From contig CABSLQ010000077.1 in the NCBI GenBank assembly GCA_902478605.1, forward strand, positions 1 to 12,227: a stretch of DNA of 12,227 nt. Reading direction: 5' to 3'. The translations under genes and the position numbers were made by a program. The notes beneath the pieces are model-generated. The model saw nothing but the letters and a program-made list of their open reading frames with translations, had not been told where the DNA came from and did not search any database. The DNA is from an uncultured Oscillospiraceae bacterium (GTDB lineage: Bacteria; Bacillota; Clostridia; Oscillospirales; Acutalibacteraceae). Below, in pieces: positions 1 through 6,209 of this stretch (positions within the stretch are counted from its first letter, which is position 1; every line of letters begins with the position of its first letter).

Positions 1-881
1 TGGACTTCGTTGTTGTTCACGATCTCGGACATGGTTGAAAGTACCTCCTTTATAATACCGGCGGGCGTGGACGCCCCCGCAGTAATCCCAATCGCCTTCG
101 CGCCGGCGAACGACTCGCCGCGCAGCTCCGCCGCCGTCTCGATAAGCACCGTCGGGCAGTGGGGCGCGCACACGTCGCGCAGCTTGGCTGTATTGGAACT
201 CTGACGCCCGCCGACGATCACCATTTTATCGCTGTGCTGCGATAAAAGAACGGCCTCGTTCTGACGCTCAGCGGTCGCATTACATATTGTATCAAAAACA
301 AGAAGATTTGTATAGTGCTTTTTTGCGATTTCCGAACACTTTTCCCAAACTTTTATATGGAATGTCGTCTGTGCCACCATAATAACCGGAATATCTTTGT
401 CGAAATCGGAATTTTTAATCCAATCCGACAATTCTTCCGCTGTGGAAAAAACGTAAGAGGGGCCGGTGCAGTGGCCGCGGATACCCATGACCTCCGGATG
501 CCCCTCGTTTCCGGCGATGAGCACCGTATACCCGGCAGCCGACTTCTCCGCTACGATGCGGTGGATTTTGGCCACAAAAGGGCAGGTGGCGTCGCGGATT
601 TCCACCCCGCAGGCCGCCGCCCGGTCGTAAACCGCCCGTGCCACGCCGTGGGAACGGATGACCAGCACCCAGCCCGCCGGCACCTCCTCGGGCGTCTCGA
701 CGATGCGCACGCCCCGCGCGGCCAGCTCCTCCACCACCTGGGGATTATGGATGATGGGACCAAGGGTGCATACGCGGCGCCCTTCGTCCAGCAGCAGCCG
801 GACCAGATTCACCGCCTTGTTCACCCCGAAGCAAAAACCGGCGGTTTTCGCCAGACGAATAACGGTTGGTTGTTCGTTCAT
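1..881 (-). CDS. ispH: 4-hydroxy-3-methylbut-2-enyl diphosphate reductase (IspH/LytB), 3' end off the window; probable IspH-S1 fusion
   Basis: IspH is the last enzyme of the MEP isoprenoid pathway. It reduces HMBPP to IPP and DMAPP with a [4Fe-4S] cluster in the cytoplasm. I translated the open frame from ATG 881-879 to the window edge (293 codons, no stop). Three cluster cysteines are visible: Cys17 in GFCFGV, Cys100 in ATCPFV and Cys200 in TICNAT. Substrate and catalytic residues are present too: His128 and Glu130 in GHPEVMG, Ser228-Ser229-Asn230, and Ser271 in TAGASTP. The IspH domain is therefore complete by about residue 283. The frame stays open through MSEIVNNNEV, the kind of linker that leads into ribosomal protein S1 repeats in clostridial IspH-S1 fusions; that continuation is inferred. 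The start overlaps the plsC stop by four bases (ATGA) and has a GAGG ribosome site seven bases upstream. It is the last visible gene of the rpiR operon. Confidence 0.96.
   Translation of the reverse strand, partial: MNEQPTVIRLAKTAGFCFGVNKAVNLVRLLLDEGRRVCTLGPIIHNPQVVEELAARGVRIVETPEEVPAGWVLVIRSHGVARAVYDRAAACGVEIRDATCPFVAKIHRIVAEKSAAGYTVLIAGNEGHPEVMGIRGHCTGPSYVFSTAEELSDWIKNSDFDKDIPVIMVAQTTFHIKVWEKCSEIAKKHYTNLLVFDTICNATAERQNEAVLLSQHSDKMVIVGGRQSSNTAKLRDVCAPHCPTVLIETAAELRGESFAGAKAIGITAGASTPAGIIKEVLSTMSEIVNNNEV
30..50 (-). promoter_or_regulatory. Strong in-frame internal Shine-Dalgarno and ATG at the IspH/S1 boundary
   Basis: Inside the ispH frame the minus strand reads AAGGAGGT (50-43), an eight-base match to the 16S rRNA 3' end. 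An in-frame ATG (32-30, Met284) follows after 10 bases. This falls at the end of the IspH domain. It could allow separate translation of the downstream (presumed S1) part. However, AAG GAG GT also encodes the KEV of the common IspH ending IIKEV, so it may be coincidence. Confidence 0.4.
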
Positions 882-1489
882 CGGTTTTCCTCAATCATGC
901 ATTCGATGCGTTCGGCCAGATAGCGGGTGGCATAGCGGAGATCCGGATTCTCCGGGTCCTGCAGATGCAGCTCCTCAGGCGGAATCAGGGGCCCGAACAC
1001 GAGCTTGCAGCGGCGGAAGGGCTTCACCTGCTGTCCCGGGGCCACGACGCACGCAGGCAGCACCGAAGCCCCTGTCTGGGACACGATGAGCGCCGCCCCC
1101 GATTTGAAACGGCCCAGCTGGCCGTTGCGCGACCGGGTGCCTTCGGGAAAAATCCCCATGATGCGCCCCGATTCCACCACCGCGCGGGCGTTGTCAATGG
1201 CGCTGCTGTCCCCCTTGCCCCGCTTGACGGGGAAGGCGCCAAGCTGCCGGCCGAAAAACCAGCGGCCGATCCGGCTGCGGAACAGCTCTTCCTTCGCCAT
1301 GAAAAAGATCTGCCGCCTCTGCCCCATCTCGAGAAACATGGGATCCAGCTCCGAAATATGGTTGCACACCAGCACGATGCGGTCGGACGGCGAGGCGGGC
1401 GGAATGTGCTCCTTCCCGACCGTCCGGAAGGGAAATATCAGATGGGCCAGCGGCGTGCAGAACCGCACGAGAAACATACCGAACGTCAT
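878..1489 (-). CDS. plsC: 1-acyl-sn-glycerol-3-phosphate acyltransferase (PlsC family)
   Basis: This 203-residue protein belongs to the PlsC/LPLAT acyltransferases, which acylate lysophosphatidic acid at sn-2 to give phosphatidic acid at the inner face of the membrane. The family motifs appear in order: NHISELD (43-49, the catalytic H-x4-D pair His44/Asp49), GAFPVKRG (84-91), FPEGTRS (114-120) and VLPACVV (143-149). A hydrophobic stretch at residues 5-20 probably anchors it to the membrane. Its length is normal for the short bacterial form. The ATG at 1489 has GGAGG nine bases upstream. It lies 46 bases after cmk and overlaps ispH by four bases, so translation of the two is probably coupled. 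Substrate specificity (acyl-ACP or acyl-phosphate chemistry) cannot be read from the sequence. Confidence 0.93.
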   Translation of the reverse strand: MTFGMFLVRFCTPLAHLIFPFRTVGKEHIPPASPSDRIVLVCNHISELDPMFLEMGQRRQIFFMAKEELFRSRIGRWFFGRQLGAFPVKRGKGDSSAIDNARAVVESGRIMGIFPEGTRSRNGQLGRFKSGAALIVSQTGASVLPACVVAPGQQVKPFRRCKLVFGPLIPPEELHLQDPENPDLRYATRYLAERIECMIEENR

Positions 1490-1535
1490 ATTGTCAAGCC
1501 TCCAGGGCGTTATTTTGCCGTTGATGCGGGGCGTT

Positions 1536-2210
1536 TCAGCCCAGGCGTTCCCGGGCGAGGTGCTCCAGCCGGGCGATCGCTTCGTCGAGAGAAAGGCCGG
1601 TGGTATCCACCGTCACGGCGTCCTCTGCCGGACGCAGCGGCGCCGCCGCCCGGTGCGAATCGTCGTAGTCCCGCTTTTTCATGTCGGCGAGCACCTCGTC
1701 ATAGGTGGTATCCACGCCCTTTTCCTGCAGCTCGACGTGCCGGCGCCGGGCGCGTTCCTCCGCCGAGGCGGTGAGAAACACCTTGAGCCCCGCGTCGGGC
1801 AGCACCACCGTGCCAATGTCGCGGCCGTCCATGATGACGCTGTTAGCGGCGGCCATATCCTGCTGCATCTGGAACAGAAAACGGCGCACCGCCGGCAGGG
1901 CGGACACGGCGGAAGCCGCCATGGACACCTCCGGTGTGCGGATGAGCGCGCTCACATCCTCGCCGTTGGCAAAGACGTGCTGCTCCCCTTCGACGTAGCG
2001 CAACGCGAGTTCCAGTCCCTCGAGGAGCGGTTCCACCGCGGCGGCGTCGCCGGGCTGCACCCCTTTGGTCAGGGCGTAATGGCCGACGGTGCGGTACAGC
2101 GCGCCGGTATCCACATACAAAAAGCCAAGCCGCCGGGCGAGAATGCGGGCAATGGTGCTTTTTCCCGCGCCCGATGGGCCGTCGATGGCGATGGCAAAGG
2201 GTTTGGTCAT
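1536..2210 (-). CDS. cmk: (d)CMP kinase (cytidylate kinase)
   Basis: Cmk phosphorylates CMP and dCMP to the diphosphates with ATP. It recycles the CMP released by phospholipid and RNA turnover. The 224-residue protein has the P-loop GPSGAGKST (11-19), the nucleotide-binding segment VDTGALYR (33-40), MDGRDIGTVVLPDA (127-140, the CMP-site Arg-Asp), the lid-like LTASAEERARRR (146-157) and the closing segment RDYDDSHRAAAPLRPAEDA. Length and motif order match bacterial Cmk. The ATG at 2210 follows AGGAGG at good spacing. The gene sits 20 bases after the flavoprotein gene and 46 before plsC. The cmk-plsC-ispH(S1) order is familiar in Clostridia; in many other bacteria cmk also precedes rpsA, which fits the presumed S1 domain just off the edge. 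Confidence 0.97.
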   Translation of the reverse strand: MTKPFAIAIDGPSGAGKSTIARILARRLGFLYVDTGALYRTVGHYALTKGVQPGDAAAVEPLLEGLELALRYVEGEQHVFANGEDVSALIRTPEVSMAASAVSALPAVRRFLFQMQQDMAAANSVIMDGRDIGTVVLPDAGLKVFLTASAEERARRRHVELQEKGVDTTYDEVLADMKKRDYDDSHRAAAPLRPAEDAVTVDTTGLSLDEAIARLEHLARERLG

Positions 2211-2230
2211 AAAAAACGTCCTCCTGCTTG

Positions 2231-3454
2231 TTATACGCTTTGTCCGGCGGCCATCCCGGTGGAAAAGGCGATCTGCAGGTTAAACCCGCCTGTATACCCG
2301 TCCAGATCCAGCACTTCCCCCGCAAAATACAGGCCGGCCGCCTTTTTGGAAGCCATGGTTTTGGCGTTGATTTCCCGCAGGCTGACTCCGCCGGCGGTGA
2401 CGATGGCTTCCTCCACCGGGCGGAAGCCGCTCACCCGCACCGGGAAGCTTTTGAGCAGCGCAGCAAAGCGCCGCCGCTCCTCCCGGGTGACGGAGTGGCA
2501 CTTTTTATCGGGCGGAATCGCCGCCTGCCGCAGCATAACGGAAATGCTCTTGCGGGGCAGCAGGCTGCCCAGCGCGTTTTGAATATCGCTGTTTTTCGCG
2601 GCATCCCAGTCGCGCAGCAGCCGGGCGTCCAGCTGCTCGGGCGTCAGGCCGGGCTTCCAGTCGATATACAGGGTATAGCGTTCCGGCGCCATATCCCGCA
2701 TATGAGCGCTCGCGCTGAGCACCATGGGGCCGGACACGCCGAAATGGGTGAAGAGCATCTCGCCGAGATCGGAGCAGATCGTCGCCCCCGTCCGATTATC
2801 CACCGCGCGCAGGGCGCAGTTTTTGAGGGATAACCCCTGCATGGCGGCACAAAAGGCGTCGGGCGAGACGAGCGGCACCAGGGACGGGCGCGGTTCCACA
2901 ATCGTATGCCCCGCCTGCCGGGCAAGGGCATAACCATCCCCCGTCGATCCGGTCAGCGGATAGGACAAGCCGCCGGTGCACACCACCACCGCGTCAGCGC
3001 GCAGCGTCTCCCCTGTTTCCAGTTCTACGCCGCGGCAGGCACCGTCCTCGAGAAGCAGCCGCACGGCGCGGCCCTGTCGGAAGCGGCATCCGCCCTCCCG
3101 CGCGTATTTCACCAGCGCGTCCACCACGTCCACCGCCTTGTCCGAGCAGGGAAACACCCGGTCGCCCCGTTCGGTCTTGAGCGGCACGCCCAGTTCCTCG
3201 AGCAGCGCCATCATATCCTGCGGCGAAAAGCGGGACAGTGCGCTGTACAAAAACCGGCCGTTTGCCGGCACATGGGCGATGAACTGCTCCACCGAACAGT
3301 TATTGGTGACGTTGCAGCGACCCTTCCCGGTGATCATCACCTTGCGGGCCATGCGGGGATTGCGTTCGAGCAGGGTGACGTCGAGCCCCCGCCTGGCAGC
3401 GCTGCCCGCGGCCAGCAGACCGGCCGCGCCACCGCCCACAACAAGAATCGGCAT
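2231..3454 (-). CDS. BaiN/YhiN (HI0933-like) family FAD-dependent oxidoreductase
   Basis: This 407-residue protein is a two-domain flavoprotein of the HI0933/YhiN/BaiN family. Seen in sequence: an N-terminal dinucleotide-binding GGGAAG (7-12), the family signature KVMITGKGRCNVTN (38-51), CTGGLSYPLTGSTGDGY near 149-165, THFGVSGPMVL near 236-246, and a C-terminal FAD-contact block with AGGVSLREIN, YFAGEVLDLDGYTGGFN and AFSTG. Family knowledge: E. coli YhiN has been reported to make dihydrouridine in 23S rRNA (RdsA), and the Clostridium scindens member BaiN was proposed to act in bile-acid dehydroxylation; older annotations say aminoacetone oxidase. Housekeeping neighbours favour the rRNA role here, but that is inference. 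I chose ATG 3454 because the protein begins directly with MPILVVGGG and has GGAGG upstream. It starts two bases after the rpiR stop. Confidence 0.93.
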   Translation of the reverse strand: MPILVVGGGAAGLLAAGSAARRGLDVTLLERNPRMARKVMITGKGRCNVTNNCSVEQFIAHVPANGRFLYSALSRFSPQDMMALLEELGVPLKTERGDRVFPCSDKAVDVVDALVKYAREGGCRFRQGRAVRLLLEDGACRGVELETGETLRADAVVVCTGGLSYPLTGSTGDGYALARQAGHTIVEPRPSLVPLVSPDAFCAAMQGLSLKNCALRAVDNRTGATICSDLGEMLFTHFGVSGPMVLSASAHMRDMAPERYTLYIDWKPGLTPEQLDARLLRDWDAAKNSDIQNALGSLLPRKSISVMLRQAAIPPDKKCHSVTREERRRFAALLKSFPVRVSGFRPVEEAIVTAGGVSLREINAKTMASKKAAGLYFAGEVLDLDGYTGGFNLQIAFSTGMAAGQSV

Positions 3455-3456
3455 GG

Positions 3457-4341
3457 TTATCGTTCCTCCGGTTCGGAGGTGTCCGAAAAGGTCTGGTACA
3501 CCTGATAGGTTTTCCACAGGCGCTCGAGTTCTTCGAGGTTTTCGGTGTTGCTCTCCATCTTGCGCAGCGAGACCGCCACGATCAGGGCGTTGAGAATGCT
3601 CAGCGGCGCGACGAGCGAATCCACAATGGTGGCCATGTCGCTGTGCGCAAGCAGCAGATAGGTCGCGTATTCCGCGATGGGCGACAGTTCGCTGTCGGTA
3701 ATGGCAATGATCCTGGCATGGCGGGAATGCGCAAAGTGCAGCGCCTTGACCGCCTTGCTGGAATAGCGCGGAAAGCTCAGCCCCACGATGGCGTCGCATT
3801 CCTCGATATGGAGCAGCTCCTCGAGAATCTCCGTCTCGCTCGACGTATAAATGAGGCGCACGTCGGGCAGCAGCAGCTTGAAATAGTAATTGAGAAAGTT
3901 CGCCAGGGCGCGGCAGCTGCCCGCCCCGAAAATATAGACCCGCCGGGCGTCCACCACCGCGTCCACCGCCCGATAAAAGACATCGCGCGGCAGCTCCTCA
4001 AGCGTCTGGCGGATATTGGCCATGTCGCAGGCCATCACGTTGTCGAGCACCTCGTCGTCCGCCATGCGGGCCCGGGTGACCTGAATGCGCTGCACGGTGG
4101 TCAGCCGGCTGCGGATCAGCTCCTGCATCGCCTTCTGCAGCTGGGGGTAACCGTCAAATCCCAGTTCGGCGGCGAAGCGCACCACCGTCGATTCGCTCAC
4201 CCCCACCGTTTCGCCCAGACGGAAGGCGGTCATGAAGGCGGCGGTGTCATAATGTTCCACAATATACTGCGCGATGCGCTTCTGTCCCTTGGAAAAGGAA
4301 GGGGAGCACGCCGCGATATGGGCAATCAGGTTTGTCTTCAA
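3457..4341 (-). CDS. MurR/RpiR family transcriptional regulator (HTH + SIS domain)
   Basis: This protein has an N-terminal RpiR-type helix-turn-helix domain (first ~75 residues; FSKGQKRIAQYI, then RLGETVGVSESTVVRFAAELGF as the recognition helices). A C-terminal SIS domain follows (~residues 125-260), with VYIFGAGSCRALANF, GLSFPRYSSKAV and IIAITDSELSPIAEYATYLL. SIS domains of this family bind phosphosugars, and the regulator then represses or activates nearby genes. Here the usual SIS loop is replaced by SFPRYS, seen in one RpiR subgroup, so I cannot name the ligand. The start is unusual: no ATG is available. I prefer TTG at 4341 because GAGG lies eight bases upstream. GTG at 4350, giving 297 residues, has no properly spaced ribosome site. 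It heads the flavoprotein-cmk-plsC-ispH operon. Confidence 0.92.
   Translation of the reverse strand: MKTNLIAHIAACSPSFSKGQKRIAQYIVEHYDTAAFMTAFRLGETVGVSESTVVRFAAELGFDGYPQLQKAMQELIRSRLTTVQRIQVTRARMADDEVLDNVMACDMANIRQTLEELPRDVFYRAVDAVVDARRVYIFGAGSCRALANFLNYYFKLLLPDVRLIYTSSETEILEELLHIEECDAIVGLSFPRYSSKAVKALHFAHSRHARIIAITDSELSPIAEYATYLLLAHSDMATIVDSLVAPLSILNALIVAVSLRKMESNTENLEELERLWKTYQVYQTFSDTSEPEER
3465..3479 (-). promoter_or_regulatory. Hairpin sequestering the flavoprotein ribosome-binding site
   Basis: On the minus strand the end of rpiR reads CCTCCG-AAC-CGGAGG, a perfect six-base-pair stem with a three-base loop. Its 3' arm contains the GGAGG that serves the downstream flavoprotein ATG (3454). 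The hairpin lies inside the last codons of rpiR, so ribosomes finishing rpiR would open it. This is a classic layout for translational coupling; function is inferred from sequence only. Confidence 0.5.
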
Positions 4342-4598
4342 GGAAGGCACCTCTCCACTTGCACGTTTTCAGATGAACAGAAGCGAACACAGCCTGCCCC
4401 ATCCGGTACAGGCCGGTCGCTCCGCGACAGACGCCCTCGGCCGCGCTGCGGCGCCGGCAAGCCGACAGTGCATGCCAGGGCCAGTAACGGCGGCACCCAG
4501 CCGCGCTGCAAGCAAACCGCCGCCTCGTACCGGCGGCCAGGTCTTTTCCTGTCTGCCCTTCGGCGGGCGGCATTCGCTCCCGTTCATCTCGTCTTTCT
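4342..4598 (-). other. Long G+C-rich leader of the rpiR operon
   Basis: From the predicted transcription start (about 4592) to the TTG start there are about 250 bases. I recognise no riboswitch or T-box. It holds a small hairpin (GTCGC-GGA-GCGAC on the minus strand), two copies of a ten-base repeat exactly 60 bases apart (4440-4449 and 4500-4509), and a 72-codon open frame (4587-4369) with no room for a ribosome site after the predicted start. A regulatory leader or autoregulatory operator is possible but not shown. Confidence 0.35.
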
Positions 4599-4627
4599 AT
4601 TGTAATGCGTTTGCGGGAAAAATGCAA
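4599..4627 (-). promoter_or_regulatory. Predicted sigma-A-type promoter of the rpiR operon
   Basis: On the minus strand, TTGCAT (4627-4622) and TACAAT (4604-4599, five of six to TATAAT) are separated by exactly 17 bases. The site is in a locally A+T-richer patch, 25 bases past the stop of the membrane protein gene, and points at rpiR. The -35 is weak (TTG only), so activation or a flexible -35 is possible. Confidence 0.5.
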
Positions 4628-4652
4628 GTGAAAATCCGCATTCCTGCAAAAA

Positions 4653-5186
4653 CTACAGATGAAACAGGCGTGCCACCCGAGGATGCAGCACCCGCAGATA
4701 GGTGGTGACCACCCCGGTCAGGGCGATATCGTATAAAATAAAGGCCACGTTGGCAATCGCCAGCAGCAAGAGCGGCAGGTTGAAACCGAAAATCTTGAAC
4801 TCGCTCATCGGGAAGTCAAAGAGCCAGACGAGCGCGCCGTACGATGCGACCATCGCCGTGTTGAACACGGCGAGCTTAATCACCCATTCCAGCCAGAGGC
4901 GGCGCAGCCGTTCGATGAGGGCCTTGAGCACCGGATAATAGCCGAAAAAGATGACGAAGAGCACCTTGGCCTCCACCGACGGGGTGATGAGCAGCGAAAG
5001 CAGCGCAACGCAGGCATAGGACAGCCAGCCCCACTTCACCCCGATTTCCAGAATGACGGGCAGCAGCACCACCCCCGCCAGGGCGGGCAGCCCCATCTGG
5101 GAGATGGGCAGAACGGTCAGCAGCATGCATACCAACGAAAGGGCACACAGAATGCCGCACAGCGCAATTTTGGCACTTTGTTTCAT
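4653..5186 (-). CDS. Six-helix membrane protein, ECF transporter S-component-like
   Basis: This 177-residue protein has about six hydrophobic helices (roughly 7-26, 31-49, 52-69, 74-90, 99-123 and 137-160), few charges and no extramembrane domain. Size, helix count and the N-terminal pattern KIALCGILCALSLV resemble substrate-binding S components of energy-coupling factor vitamin transporters, and it recalls a widespread clostridial hypothetical family. Solitary S components normally borrow a shared EcfA-A'-T module encoded elsewhere, and none is visible here. I chose ATG 5186 because AAAGGA lies nine bases upstream and the membrane protein begins there. An open frame continues upstream to 5405 but has no hydrophobic or protein-like character. 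The transported compound cannot be named: no adjacent biosynthetic gene or recognisable riboswitch points to one. Assignment to the ECF-S fold is an inference. Confidence 0.75.
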   Translation of the reverse strand: MKQSAKIALCGILCALSLVCMLLTVLPISQMGLPALAGVVLLPVILEIGVKWGWLSYACVALLSLLITPSVEAKVLFVIFFGYYPVLKALIERLRRLWLEWVIKLAVFNTAMVASYGALVWLFDFPMSEFKIFGFNLPLLLLAIANVAFILYDIALTGVVTTYLRVLHPRVARLFHL

Positions 5187-5505
5187 GGCGACGCTTCCTT
5201 TCGGAATGGAATACAACAGGTGGCGAGCCGGCACGCGGCCCTGCAGGCAATCTCCCCTGCCCCGATGAACGGCCGGCTTCTCTGAAACAGACGGACAGGT
5301 TCTCCAGACCGCATACATGACGGCGGGCAGCGCACCGGTCGGTCCGCCGGCCCGGCCGGTCCCAAGACAGCCGATTGCCCGTCCCGTGCCTCGCCAGCAA
5401 GACAAAGACGACGGCCTCGATACAACCGAATTGGTAAACGGTTTCCCCTTTACAGTCTCATTTCTTCGCGCACCTCAAGCGGCGCGACGTCTTATGGGGA
5501 CACAC
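5187..5505. other. 319-base gap without a recognisable gene
   Basis: This G+C-rich stretch lies between the J-domain terminator and the membrane protein gene. Short open frames cross it in several minus-strand frames, but none has a convincing ribosome site or protein-like composition. I do not recognise a TPP, FMN, cobalamin, preQ1 or folate riboswitch core. The only promoter-like pair on the minus strand, TTGAGG with TGTAAA at 18 bases (around 5450-5480), is weak. The promoter of the membrane protein gene must lie here if the terminator at 5506-5538 is efficient. Confidence 0.4.
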
Positions 5506-5538
5506 AAAAGGCGGGCCGCCGTTAGGGGGCGACCCGCC
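5506..5538 (-). terminator. Intrinsic terminator of the DUF5685/J-domain operon
   Basis: On the minus strand GGCGGG and CGCC (with one mismatch between them) pair with GGCG and CCCGCC around a seven-base loop (5521-5527). The sequence then runs straight into TTTTGTGTGT. It lies about 70 bases after the J-domain stop codon. No plus-strand gene could use it. Confidence 0.8.
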
Positions 5539-5606
5539 GAGTTCTTCACAAAGCCGCACCAGAGACGGCCTTCCGGATGAGCGGGCTTTTTTCGATCCTT
5601 CTCATC

Positions 5607-6209
5607 TTAACAGCAGCTGATGAGGTCGCCCCCTGCACATTCGCAGCAGCAGTCGGCGCAAAGCAGCCCGCTGCACATATCGCAGCCGGAGCAGCCGCCC
5701 GAATGATTCTGCCGGCTGGTGCGGTAGCCGCCGGTTTGCCGCTGCATATTCATCTGGTTGAGAGCGGTACGGTATTCCATGTTGCCCGGATCCATGCGCA
5801 CGGCGGTGGCAAAATGGTTGTACGCCTCTTCCAGCCAGCCCTTCTTATATAGGACGCTTCCCTTGAGGAAATACCATTCGGCGTCACGGGAACCCACCGG
5901 TGTGCCGTCCAGCAGCACCTCGGCGTCCACTACCCGGCCGGTATTGACCATATTGCGGATATCGTAATACCGCGAGCTGCCCCCTGGGGCGGAAGCGCCG
6001 GTTCCACCGCTTCCGCCCTGCTTGCGCATGCGGATGATGGTATCGTACGCCTCGTTGATCTCCTGCATCTTCTGCTGGGCCAGGTCGGACAGCGGATTGT
6101 TGGTATAGTTGTCCGGATGATACTTGCGGGCCAGTTCGCGGTAAGCGGCCTTGACCTCGTCATCCGTCGCATTCGGCGATATTCCCAGTACCTTATACGG
6201 ATCGTTCAC
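5607..6209 (-). CDS. J-domain protein with TPR-like segment and cysteine-rich tail
   Basis: This 200-residue protein starts with a J domain (residues 3-65; HPD at 31-33, the DnaK-stimulating triad) and so probably recruits DnaK to a client. A Gly/Ser linker (64-79) follows, then a region with one TPR-like helix pair (about 109-143, WYFLKGSVLYKKGWLEEAYNHFATAV). The C-terminus (173-200) has ten cysteines, including CDMC and a CCC run, and ends GGDLISCC. It lacks the DnaJ zinc-finger repeats (CxxCxGxG) and the substrate domain, so it is not classical DnaJ. The tail could bind a metal or Fe-S cluster or be lipid-modified; this is inference. GTG 6209 is chosen because the J domain begins there with AAGGAG upstream. 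It overlaps the DUF5685 stop by four bases (GTGA), implying coupled synthesis. Confidence 0.9.
   Translation of the reverse strand: MNDPYKVLGISPNATDDEVKAAYRELARKYHPDNYTNNPLSDLAQQKMQEINEAYDTIIRMRKQGGSGGTGASAPGGSSRYYDIRNMVNTGRVVDAEVLLDGTPVGSRDAEWYFLKGSVLYKKGWLEEAYNHFATAVRMDPGNMEYRTALNQMNMQRQTGGYRTSRQNHSGGCSGCDMCSGLLCADCCCECAGGDLISCC

Noticed and set aside
866..2582. Long plus-strand open frames (866-1774 and 1005-2582)
   Set aside because: They lie antisense to plsC, cmk and the flavoprotein gene, are rich in Arg/Pro/His/Ala from G+C-biased antisense reading, and have no family motifs.
3455..3799. N-terminal extension of the flavoprotein frame up to 3799
   Set aside because: It overlaps rpiR in another frame and its residues are Arg/His/Gly-rich noise. 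The FAD motif and a ribosome site place the start at 3454.
4369..4587. A 72-codon minus-strand open frame in the rpiR leader as a leader peptide
   Set aside because: Its ATG lies about five bases after the predicted transcription start, leaving no ribosome site, and the peptide has no regulatory codon run.
5340..5430. A minus-strand stretch reading VLLARHGTGNR, recalling the RHG motif of phosphoglycerate-mutase-like phosphatases
   Set aside because: Nothing downstream in that frame continues the family pattern and the frame is Arg-rich noise. A decayed remnant cannot be excluded but is not supported.
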